Assembly: GCA_017383945.1 (NCBI GenBank) | Contig: JAFNUQ010000198.1 | Coordinates: 1 to 12,022, forward strand | DNA length: 12,022 nucleotides | Direction of reading: 5' to 3' | Source of the DNA: Bacteroidales bacterium | GTDB lineage: Bacteria > Bacteroidota > Bacteroidia > Bacteroidales > UBA932 | Shown here: in pieces, positions 1 to 6,168 of the stretch | Numbering within the stretch: position 1 is the stretch's first letter | Layout: each line of letters starts with the position of its first letter | Translations under genes and position numbers: made by a program | Notes under the pieces: generated by a model | Databases searched by the model: none | Seen by the model: only the letters and a program-made list of their open reading frames with translations | Told to the model about the DNA's origin: nothing

Positions 1-78
1 CTTAAGCTAAACGGCGTGAGTGTAGATATTATCGCCAGATCAACAGGACTCTCTCTAGCTCAAATCGAAGCGCTTTAA
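1..78 (+). CDS. C-terminal end of an Rpn-family PD-(D/E)XK nuclease/putative transposase (partial)
   Basis: Frame 1 is open from the window edge to a TAA at 76-78 and encodes 25 residues ending in STGLSLAQIEAL. This matches the usual tail of Rpn-family (PDDEXK_2, recombination-promoting nuclease/putative transposase) proteins, which end in a short helix-turn-helix-like segment of the form 'G(V/M)DI..IA..TGLS..EIE.L'. The catalytic domain lies outside the window, so completeness and activity cannot be judged. A hairpin terminator begins 12 nt after the stop, which supports this as a real 3' end. Family assignment rests on the tail pattern only. Confidence 0.7.
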   Translation, partial: LKLNGVSVDIIARSTGLSLAQIEAL

Positions 79-90
79 TCTAAATAGATA

Positions 91-118
91 AATCTCGGCG
101 ACATGCCGAGATTTTTTT
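91..118 (+). terminator. Intrinsic terminator after the Rpn-type gene
   Basis: A 9-bp perfect stem (AATCTCGGC at 91-99 with GCCGAGATT at 105-113) encloses a 5-nt loop and runs straight into a T tract. It lies 12 nt after the stop of the upstream partial gene and separates that gene from the tRNA-Arg promoter. Confidence 0.88.
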
Positions 119-198
119 GTATACTAGAATCGTCTGAGAGTATGCCAGGTGCAAGCACAGAAGCGACTGACAACAGAGAAATAGGGAAATTAATTTTA

Positions 199-231
199 TT
201 TGTTGTTATTTAAGGAAATTTACTATCTTTG
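199..231 (+). promoter_or_regulatory. Bacteroidetes-type promoter of tRNA-Arg
   Basis: A -33 box TTTG (199-202) is followed after 21 nt by TATCTTTG (224-231), a perfect match to the Bacteroidetes TAnnTTTG -7 element. The mature tRNA starts 24 nt further on, which leaves a short 5' leader for RNase P removal. Confidence 0.8.
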
Positions 232-254
232 CAGTCCGCAAGTTTGCGAGGGAC

Positions 255-328
255 GGTTCCGTAGCTCAGCTGGATAGAGCAACAGCCTTCTAAGCTGTGG
301 GTCACAGGTTCGAATCCTGTCGGAATCA
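255..328 (+). tRNA. tRNA-Arg (anticodon TCT)
   Basis: A complete 74-nt cloverleaf. The acceptor stem GGTTCCG (255-261) pairs with CGGAATC (321-327) with one G-T pair, and the discriminator is A328. The anticodon stem ACAGC/GCTGT (282-286/294-298) encloses loop CTTCTAA, with anticodon TCT at 289-291. The T loop is TTCGAAT. CCA is not encoded (ACA follows), so it would be added after transcription. It decodes AGA, and AGG by wobble. Confidence 0.97.
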
Positions 329-330
329 CA

Positions 331-364
331 AAACCGCGATAGAGTTAATCTACCGCGGTTTTTT
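331..364 (+). terminator. Intrinsic terminator of tRNA-Arg
   Basis: AAACCGCG (331-338) pairs with CGCGGTTT (354-361), with further pairing of TAGA and TCTA inside the loop, and leads into a T run. It begins 3 nt after the tRNA 3' end. Confidence 0.88.
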
Positions 365-407
365 GTTTCTGCATAGTCCCATTTCTATCAAATTTTTACT
401 TATTTCT

Positions 408-422
408 CCCCGAGGGGGGGGG
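408..422 (+). repeat. G9 homopolymer with a complementary C4 arm
   Basis: CCCC (408-411), GA and then nine consecutive G (414-422) sit in otherwise AT-rich noncoding DNA. The tract ends 30 nt before a candidate -7 element (453-460), so it lies next to where a -33 region would be. Runs of this length are prone to slippage. Whether it varies in length is unknown from one sequence. Confidence 0.6.
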
Positions 423-452
423 TAAAATGACACTTTTATTATATTTTTTCTT

Positions 453-460
453 TACATTTG
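453..460 (+). promoter_or_regulatory. Candidate -7 element upstream of the small protein and lipoprotein genes
   Basis: TACATTTG matches TAnnTTTG exactly. No clear TTTG -33 box is present at the expected distance, so support is moderate. It is the best promoter candidate between the tRNA-Arg terminator and the small gene at 705. If used, it would give a leader of about 240 nt that includes the broken reading frame at 474-690. Confidence 0.4.
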
Positions 461-473
461 TGGATAGCAAGCT

Positions 474-690
474 ATGAAAACTTCATTACGTATATCATAT
501 ACTTCGCAAAACTTTGATACTGTAGAGGAGATAATATCATGGCGCTCACGTCGTTTGTAACCAATCCCAGCCACACTTCTTTGGGGCCACTGGGGTGTTA
601 TATAATCGTGAGCAGCTGTTGTTTACCAACTACAAGGCTGGCGAAGGCTTGATATACGGTAAACATAAGCTGCATATAATTATTAATTTA
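474..690 (+). pseudogene. Possible remnant of an unrecognised gene, frameshifted
   Basis: An ATG at 474, 13 nt after a TAnnTTTG element, opens a 28-codon frame that stops at 558-560. From 535 the +1 frame is open without a start codon and reads like real protein, for example HFFGATGVLYNREQLLFTNY followed by KAGEGLIYG. Joined by one frameshift near 535-557 the two would form a product of about 70 residues. The 3' limit is uncertain, because the second frame stays formally open to 763-765, into the gene at 705, but becomes AT-rich and less protein-like after about 670. I do not recognise a family. The alternative is a purely noncoding leader with chance coding resemblance. A second 37-codon frame at 539-652 looks less protein-like. 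Confidence 0.25.
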
Positions 691-704
691 ACACTCTATT
701 TTTT

Positions 705-812
705 ATGGAAACTACTAAAACAACCTATGAAGCTCCTTCTACGGAGGTTCTTGAGATCGAAGTAGAGCAGATTATTGCTCAAAGCATGGATCCAGAAAAT
801 CGTGATTGGTAA
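705..812 (+). CDS. 35-residue acidic small protein of Bacteroidales type, possible peptide precursor
   Basis: The ATG at 705 starts 35 codons ending at TAA 810-812. The product is acidic, has no signal peptide or membrane segment, and follows a layout I associate with many small Bacteroidales hypothetical proteins: a short polar N-terminus, a Y-x-x-P motif (YEAP at 8-11), an alternating hydrophobic/acidic stretch (VLEIEVEQ, 15-22), then IIAQS (23-27) and a variable polar tail ending NRDW. No Shine-Dalgarno is visible, which is normal in Bacteroidetes. It lies 18 nt upstream of the lipoprotein gene and is probably cotranscribed with it. About 3.5 kb away are a PqqD-like protein, an exporter and a signal-peptidase-like protein, so it could be a precursor whose C-terminal segment is processed. 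No function is known to me. It is too short for statistical coding support. Confidence 0.6.
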   Translation: METTKTTYEAPSTEVLEIEVEQIIAQSMDPENRDW

Positions 813-830
813 TTCAAACATCTTTTCATT

Positions 831-3707
831 ATGAAAAAATTAGCTTTATTTTTTGCTTCAGCATTGTTCTTCGCAGCTTGTGCAAATGAACAACTTCAGC
901 CTGAAGCAGTTGTTGTTTCAGTTGAAGCAACAGCAGAGAGCCTTGTTGAAGGCACCAAGGCAAACGTTTCAGATGCAGGTGCTTTTACCTGGCAGACTGG
1001 CGATATCATCAGCGCATACAAGACTGATGGTACAAAGCTTAATAGCTCTCCTTTAGGAGTTGGCGGTAGCTTTACAGCAAATTTTGAATTTGCTACCGGA
1101 TGGAATTCAACTGACTATCCTACCGCTTACTATCCATCAGACGTAACCTATGCTTCTGACAATGTTACTGTCCCAGCCACTAGAGCTTGGGTAGCAGATA
1201 ATACTGCTCCTACTATGCGTGCAGAGTACTCAGGTGCATATAACTTCAAGCACCTCGGTGGCGTAGTTAGAGTTCAGATCGTCAACGTCCCTACTGACGC
1301 AAGAAAGTTTGTCTTCAAGACTCCTGGCTATAAGATTAATGGAGAATTTGCTCTTGTTGAGAATGCTGGCGTTTATAGCATCGCAACAGTTGCTTCTGCA
1401 GATGAGGCTGAGCAGACATTTACTCTCACATTTGACGCTCCGGCTGCCGGAACAACTATGAACTTTTATGTTCCAGTTCCTGTGGGCACATATGCAAATG
1501 GTTTCTCTATCAGCTTGTTGAACGAAGCTAGCACAGCTATCTATGCCAAGACAGGCGCTTCTTCACAGTCTGTTGCCCTCAAGCAGCTCATCCTTATGAG
1601 CCCTATCACCCTTGCAGGTGGCGTGGGCGAAGGCGCAACCACAATCCTCAATGCAGGTACCAACTACAGCGGCAACTTTGAGCTTCCAAACACCACAAAT
1701 GACGTACTCATCAAGTTTGGTCCATCAACCGGCACTGTAAACCTCGTTTATGGTGGTAGCAATCACCCAGCCAATGTAGAGATTCAGGTAGAGGGAACAC
1801 TTGCAAAATTGACCGGTAACCTTCCTAGCTCACACGTTGAGTTTACAACAGGTACAATCGAAGATGCAACTCTTCTCACAAGCGCAACAACATTTGTTGT
1901 CGTACACCCAGCTAAGATTTCTAAATCTCTTACCATCGCAGGTGGTAACGCAGAGATTAAGGGTCACGTGAGAAGCATCGTGGTTGCAGAGAATGCAACA
2001 GGCAACAATGACAACACTAATCCAGAGCCAGTCAGCATCAAGATTGAAGCTCCAGCACCTTCAGCCCCAGAAGAAGAACAGTATGACGCTGTCGGTACAA
2101 TTACAGTAAACTCAGACACTGAGATTGACAACAACACTGAAGAGCCTGTTAATGTAGTAAAGGGTAACGACGATCCAAACGTAGAGGTAACAGTACCAGA
2201 TGGTGATACTGCAATCACACCAGTTGAAGGTGTCGTAGCTATCGGTGATGCGAAGTTTGAGACAATTGAGGCTGCTATTGCTGCAGCTCAGGCTGGCGAG
2301 ACTATCACAATCTTGGAAGATCTCACATCAAGCGCAATTATCCTTGTTGACAAGGCAATCACTATTGATGGTAATGGCAAGACACTTACTTCTACTGCCA
2401 CACGAGCAATCAACGTCAATGTAAATGGCGAGGTAACAGTTAAAAACCTCACTATTATCGCTAGCGGAGAACGAGGTTTCAATGTCATCCAGAAACCAGC
2501 AACCCTTAACATTAATAATGTAACTGCCACTGCAGCCAACTACACAGTAAATGTCGCAAGCTCTGCAGGTGCAGCAAAAGTCAATATTGATAACTCGACT
2601 TTGACTGGTAAGAACGTTGTAAATATCGCAGGTCCTGGTGCTAAGGTAAGCGTTCAGAACAGCACTATAAATTGCAATGACAACAATACAACTGCGGGCG
2701 AGAGCTATGCTGCTCTCTGTCTTCACAAAGACGGAATTGGTGCTTCTATCATTGCTACAAATACGACAATAAATATTCCTGAAGACTCAGACTCAGAGAA
2801 AGGAAGAAATGGAGCAGAAGATGGCACTGTGACTATTGATGGTTCAACAGAAGGTGTTATAGTTACTGTTGCAGTCATTACTTATGAGGGTTCTAATTAC
2901 TACCATGGATTTGAAACCCTTGCTGCTGCAGTAGAGTTTGCAAAAGTTGGTGATAAGATTAGCCTCATCAGAAACATTACTCTTGATGCTCCAATTACAA
3001 TCAATGCAGACAAGTCGTTGACTCTTGACCTCAACGGTAAGACTATAAGCCAGGAGAAGGATTGCACGGGATCATATTCTATGATTACCAATAAGGGCAA
3101 ATTAACAATTAAGGGTAATGGTACTATTAGCTTTAAAGATTTATCAAATGGCGGTGGCGATACTTGGGGATCTTATGTAATTACTAATAATGGTACCTTG
3201 GTCGTTGAAAATGGAACATTGAAGCATTATGGATCTGCGGATGGCGATCATGATACTAATTTGCCAATTCAAAATTATCAAGGAAAGGTAACAATCAATG
3301 GTGGTACAATTTCTTCTGTAGATTTCCGTTCTTTGCGTGATTTTACTGCCGGTGGAGAAATTATCATTAATGGAGGTAAATTTGAAGGCCAAGTTTGGAT
3401 GCAAGGATTAGGTAATGGTTCTTCATCTCTTACAATCAATGGTGGTGAATTTGAACCAGTTTCTGGTTATGATGGTTCTTCAGTATATATTACTAATGGT
3501 ACAAACATTGTTAATGTTTCTATTACTGGTGGCACATTTAACACAAAAATTGGCTCTGCAAATCCATCAAAAGATGGCGTAAAAGGCTGTATTACAGGTG
3601 GTACATTCACACAATCTGCTAAAGAAAATACCAATGCAGCGCTTCTTAATGAAGGATATGAATTCGAAGCTGGAACAGATGGTAATTACACTGTTGTTGC
3701 TAAGTAA
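831..3707 (+). CDS. Large surface lipoprotein: fimbrillin-like N-terminus plus two beta-helix domains
   Basis: A 958-residue secreted lipoprotein. Residues 1-16 are a lysine-led hydrophobic signal peptide ending in the lipobox FAAC, with Cys17 the lipidated residue. Residues about 25-265 resemble the fimbrillin/Mfa-like fold of Bacteroidales adhesins, with the hallmark 'TKA...FTWQTGDIISAY' start, then YNFKHLGG and PVPVGTY segments. Residues about 385-465 are a linker rich in Asp, Glu, Asn and Pro. Two related units follow, at about 470-680 and 684-958. Each opens with a 'FET(I/L)...AA...G(E/D)...I' segment and a 'NGKT(L/I)' motif, then short repeated strands (T-I-N-G-G type), as in right-handed parallel beta-helices. 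No catalytic residues are recognisable. A role as cell-surface adhesin or structural protein is likely, but binding to a particular ligand is not shown. Base use is clearly more AT-rich from about 3060 onward, suggesting domain exchange. It probably shares a transcript with the small gene at 705. Confidence 0.88.
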   Translation: MKKLALFFASALFFAACANEQLQPEAVVVSVEATAESLVEGTKANVSDAGAFTWQTGDIISAYKTDGTKLNSSPLGVGGSFTANFEFATGWNSTDYPTAYYPSDVTYASDNVTVPATRAWVADNTAPTMRAEYSGAYNFKHLGGVVRVQIVNVPTDARKFVFKTPGYKINGEFALVENAGVYSIATVASADEAEQTFTLTFDAPAAGTTMNFYVPVPVGTYANGFSISLLNEASTAIYAKTGASSQSVALKQLILMSPITLAGGVGEGATTILNAGTNYSGNFELPNTTNDVLIKFGPSTGTVNLVYGGSNHPANVEIQVEGTLAKLTGNLPSSHVEFTTGTIEDATLLTSATTFVVVHPAKISKSLTIAGGNAEIKGHVRSIVVAENATGNNDNTNPEPVSIKIEAPAPSAPEEEQYDAVGTITVNSDTEIDNNTEEPVNVVKGNDDPNVEVTVPDGDTAITPVEGVVAIGDAKFETIEAAIAAAQAGETITILEDLTSSAIILVDKAITIDGNGKTLTSTATRAINVNVNGEVTVKNLTIIASGERGFNVIQKPATLNINNVTATAANYTVNVASSAGAAKVNIDNSTLTGKNVVNIAGPGAKVSVQNSTINCNDNNTTAGESYAALCLHKDGIGASIIATNTTINIPEDSDSEKGRNGAEDGTVTIDGSTEGVIVTVAVITYEGSNYYHGFETLAAAVEFAKVGDKISLIRNITLDAPITINADKSLTLDLNGKTISQEKDCTGSYSMITNKGKLTIKGNGTISFKDLSNGGGDTWGSYVITNNGTLVVENGTLKHYGSADGDHDTNLPIQNYQGKVTINGGTISSVDFRSLRDFTAGGEIIINGGKFEGQVWMQGLGNGSSSLTINGGEFEPVSGYDGSSVYITNGTNIVNVSITGGTFNTKIGSANPSKDGVKGCITGGTFTQSAKENTNAALLNEGYEFEAGTDGNYTVVAK

Positions 3708-3731
3708 TAAATCAAATTAACAGATTTAATA

Positions 3732-3764
3732 AAGAGGATGACTAATCAGTCATCCTCTCTTTTA
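3732..3764. terminator. Hairpin terminator between convergent genes
   Basis: A perfect 10-bp stem (GAGGATGACT at 3734-3743 with AGTCATCCTC at 3748-3757) has a 4-nt loop. A T-rich tail follows on the plus strand, and an A-rich flank gives a weaker T-rich tail on the minus strand. It lies between the stops of the lipoprotein gene (3707) and the minus-strand peptidase gene (3768) and could serve both. Confidence 0.85.
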
Positions 3765-3767
3765 TAT

Positions 3768-4217
3768 TTATATCAACCTCCGCCAAATCGCAAGTAGCCA
3801 GCGGCGTAGAGGAGATAGTGTCATCCAGATGCAGGAGTAGATGCGCCATAGCAAAGAAGATGTGCTGATACTACGGCCTTTGCGGATGATACTATGCACC
3901 AGGCCAAGGACATCTGAGACATCGCACAGTTCCCGACCACGTACATTACCGTCTCCCATCAAAGTGAGCCTATCACCTTCCCTGCCGATGATACGATGCA
4001 GGACAAATTGGCCACTGCGTTCCCTGGCAAGAACTACATCTCCCCTCTTCAGTGCATCAGCATCAAAGGGTCCCAGCATCACCTGGTCTCTTAGATGTAC
4101 GATAAATGGAGACATGCTCACACCCTTGACCGTGAGGGTCACAGTATGGCCTTCTTTTATCAGTTTTCCCATCTCGGGGAGCAGAATATCGTTTGCTATC
4201 GTCTCGCGCCTAGGCAT
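3768..4217 (-). CDS. S24/S26-family signal-peptidase-like protein
   Basis: A 149-residue protein of the S24/S26 serine-peptidase superfamily. The motif GVSMSPFI (32-39) carries the expected nucleophile Ser34. RGDVVLAR (58-65) and FVLHRIIG (71-78) match signal-peptidase box regions, but the general-base position is His74, not the bacterial Lys, as in Sec11/SipW-type enzymes. MGDGN (87-91) matches the conserved GD-x-N box. There is no N-terminal membrane anchor. Instead residues about 120-149 form a Trp-, Leu- and Arg-rich segment that could be a tail-side membrane anchor. It is divergent from the exporter operon with 54 nt between the two starts, and the pairing suggests it cleaves a peptide or protein handled by that operon (inference). 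A LexA-like repressor role is unlikely, because no DNA-binding domain is present. Confidence 0.85.
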   Translation of the reverse strand: MPRRETIANDILLPEMGKLIKEGHTVTLTVKGVSMSPFIVHLRDQVMLGPFDADALKRGDVVLARERSGQFVLHRIIGREGDRLTLMGDGNVRGRELCDVSDVLGLVHSIIRKGRSISTSSLLWRIYSCIWMTLSPLRRWLLAIWRRLI

Positions 4218-4231
4218 ATCATCAATCTAAG

Positions 4232-4264
4232 ATTGTCTAATATAAGCATTATTTTTTATCTTTG
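4232..4264 (+). promoter_or_regulatory. Promoter of the exporter-PqqD-nucleotidyltransferase operon
   Basis: TATCTTTG (4257-4264) is a perfect -7 element. ATTG (4232-4235), one mismatch from TTTG, lies 21 nt upstream. Transcription should start a few nucleotides past 4264, almost at the ATG at 4272, so the mRNA would be leaderless or nearly so. The minus strand carries a weaker near-match (TATATTAG, 4237-4244) that might drive the divergent peptidase gene. Confidence 0.72.
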
Positions 4265-4271
4265 TATAGGT

Positions 4272-5897
4272 ATGAATTTTTTGTGGTTTTGGAAGGTTGT
4301 AAGGCCTGTCAGATGGTCTATCACACTGCAAGTTATCACACAGATTGTGCGTGTAGCCTGCTCTATGGGCTTTATTGTAGCCGGCAAGCAGCTGGTGGAC
4401 ATCGCCACCGGCAAAGCCGAAGGCACTCTCGCCCCATATATCGCTCTGCTCGTAGGAACGCAGCTGATGCAGATTCTGCTTAATGCCCTACGCAACCACG
4501 TCCAGAATCGTTCTGATGTCAAGATGAAAGTCAACCTGCGAGAGCAGATGTTCAGCCACTTGCTGCTTGCGCGAAGCGACACCAGTTCAAAGAAACATTC
4601 GGCCGATATGGTGAGCCGCCTGCAGGAAGATGTGCGCCTTGTGAGCGAATCCCTCTGCCGCGCGCTTCCGGCGACCATTGGCGCAGCGCTACACTTTGTT
4701 GCCGCATTTACCTTCCTTGTCATATATGAGCCGAAGGTTGCCTGGCTGCTGGCCGTACTCACGCCTGTCGGCATATTTGCGAGCAAATACATAATGAGTC
4801 GCTCGCGAAGCCTCACCCACGAGATCCGCAACAGCGAGACCGATATACAGACTCATTTGCAGGAGAGCCTGCAGCACCTGACTACCATCAAGACAATGGA
4901 TTACACAGAGGAGAGCAGGAGCAGCCTGGATGTATACCAGAACTCGCTCACCAGAAATACGATGCGCAAGTCTTGGTTCAGTATAGGAGCCAATCTGATC
5001 ACCGGACTCGTATTTGCCGGTGGTTATCTGGCCGTATTCCTCTGGAGCATCAACGGACTTCAGAAGGGGCTGATCAGCTATGGTCTGATGACCGCTTTTC
5101 TTCAGCTCGTGGGGCAGATTCAGCGTCCTGTTATGGAACTCAGCCACCAGCTGCCGACACTCTCACGAGCAGTAGCTTCTGCTGATCGTCTAAAAGATAT
5201 CGAGGCCTTGCCTCAAGAATACCTTTCTGACTCACCTAGGTTCCTGTCAGGTCCTACCGGAGTCCGCATTAAGGACATTAGTTTCCGATATGACGGCGGC
5301 GAGAAAATGATTTTTGAGAATTTCAGTTGCGATTTCAAACCGGGAGAGGTCTGCGCTATAACCGGATCTACCGGCATCGGCAAGAGCACTCTTATCAAAC
5401 TGATACTCAGCCTGCTGACACCTCAGAAAGGAGAAATCAGCTTTTACAATGACACAGAGCAAGTAGAATGCGGTCCTGACACTCGCTGCAACCTAGCCTA
5501 TGTCCCGCAAGGCAACAGCCTGCTAAGCGGCAGCATTAGGTATAATCTGTTGATCGGCAATCCTGAGGCAGGCGAGGAGATGCTCCTTGACGCGCTTCAT
5601 ACCGCAGCAGCAGATTTTGTGCTTGACCTGCCACAAGGTTTGGATACGGATTGCTTTGAGAAGGGAGCAGGTCTGAGCGAAGGACAGGCGCAGAGAATTG
5701 CTGTAGCTAGAGCTTTGCTGCGTCCCGGCAGGGTGCTGCTTCTTGACGAATTCAGCTCTGCTCTCGACAAGGAAACAGAAGAGCTGCTGATGCAAAGATT
5801 GGCTGAAAAAGCAGAGGCAGAAGCTCTGACAGTGATAATGATTACCCACCGCACTGAGATTCTTGGATATTGCACGCAAACAATTAAGATACAATGA
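4272..5897 (+). CDS. ABC exporter, fused membrane and ATPase domains
   Basis: A 541-residue type IV (exporter-type) ABC transporter half-molecule that should work as a homodimer in the inner membrane. Residues about 1-305 form the membrane domain with about six hydrophobic segments. The ATPase domain has Walker A GSTGIGKST (365-373), Q-loop PQGNSL, signature LSEGQ (468-472, a variant of LSGGQ), Walker B VLLLDE (488-493) and the H-loop His526. No C39 leader peptidase domain precedes the membrane domain, so any leader removal must come from another protein, such as the divergent S24/S26 homologue. I chose the ATG at 4272 because the frame upstream runs through the divergent peptidase gene and the promoter, and the predicted transcript begins just before it. 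The stop overlaps the next start as ATGA, which indicates translational coupling with the PqqD-like gene. The substrate is unknown; a peptide is the likeliest from context. Confidence 0.92.
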   Translation: MNFLWFWKVVRPVRWSITLQVITQIVRVACSMGFIVAGKQLVDIATGKAEGTLAPYIALLVGTQLMQILLNALRNHVQNRSDVKMKVNLREQMFSHLLLARSDTSSKKHSADMVSRLQEDVRLVSESLCRALPATIGAALHFVAAFTFLVIYEPKVAWLLAVLTPVGIFASKYIMSRSRSLTHEIRNSETDIQTHLQESLQHLTTIKTMDYTEESRSSLDVYQNSLTRNTMRKSWFSIGANLITGLVFAGGYLAVFLWSINGLQKGLISYGLMTAFLQLVGQIQRPVMELSHQLPTLSRAVASADRLKDIEALPQEYLSDSPRFLSGPTGVRIKDISFRYDGGEKMIFENFSCDFKPGEVCAITGSTGIGKSTLIKLILSLLTPQKGEISFYNDTEQVECGPDTRCNLAYVPQGNSLLSGSIRYNLLIGNPEAGEEMLLDALHTAAADFVLDLPQGLDTDCFEKGAGLSEGQAQRIAVARALLRPGRVLLLDEFSSALDKETEELLMQRLAEKAEAEALTVIMITHRTEILGYCTQTIKIQ

Positions 5898-6160
5898 GAT
5901 TTAGAAACGGATTGGTCCTGAGAAATATCTGCGGCGAGAATGTCGTAGTGGCTGAAGGACTTGAAAATATTGATTTCGGCAAGATGATAGTGCTCAACGA
6001 GAGCGCAAAATATCTGTTTGAGGCAGTCAACGGCAAGGAATTTACTGCCGAGGAACTCATCTCTCTCTTGCTTGAGAAATATAATGTGAGCGAGGAAACT
6101 GCCCAGGCAGATATCGCAACACTTTGTCAGAAGTGGGCAGAGGCTGGTTTACTTATCTAG
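5894..6160 (+). CDS. PqqD-like protein (peptide-recognition fold)
   Basis: An 88-residue stand-alone PqqD-family protein. It shows the family layout: an N-terminal beta hairpin with 'GLVLRNI.GENVVVAEG', the LNESAKYLFEAVNG core (about 34-47), and a C-terminal helical part ending 'TLCQKWAEAGLLI'. PqqD folds act as RiPP recognition elements that bind leader peptides and hand them to modifying enzymes. Similar proteins also occur beside nucleotidyltransferases and kinases in clusters of unknown function. The start overlaps the exporter stop by 4 nt, and the nucleotidyltransferase begins 9 nt after its stop, so the three are one transcription unit. No radical SAM or cyclase partner is present in the window, so its partner and ligand remain open. 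Confidence 0.88.
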   Translation: MRFRNGLVLRNICGENVVVAEGLENIDFGKMIVLNESAKYLFEAVNGKEFTAEELISLLLEKYNVSEETAQADIATLCQKWAEAGLLI

Positions 6161-6168
6161 ACACGCAG

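Noticed and set aside
1964..3404. Several minus-strand open frames inside the lipoprotein gene.
   Set aside because: They are shadows of the plus-strand gene, lack protein-family features, and the plus-strand product has a clear signal peptide and domain order.
2240..3707. CRISPR-like or short tandem DNA repeats in the lipoprotein gene.
   Set aside because: The repetition is at protein level (beta-helix strands) with no regularly spaced identical DNA repeats.
4095..4271. In-frame extension of the ABC exporter upstream to 4095.
   Set aside because: It runs through the divergent peptidase gene and through the promoter at 4232-4264; the 59 extra residues do not look like an exporter N-terminus.
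6124..6168. Upstream ATG for the nucleotidyltransferase at 6124.
   Set aside because: It would overlap the PqqD-like gene by 37 nt; the ATG at 6169 gives a normal operon gap.
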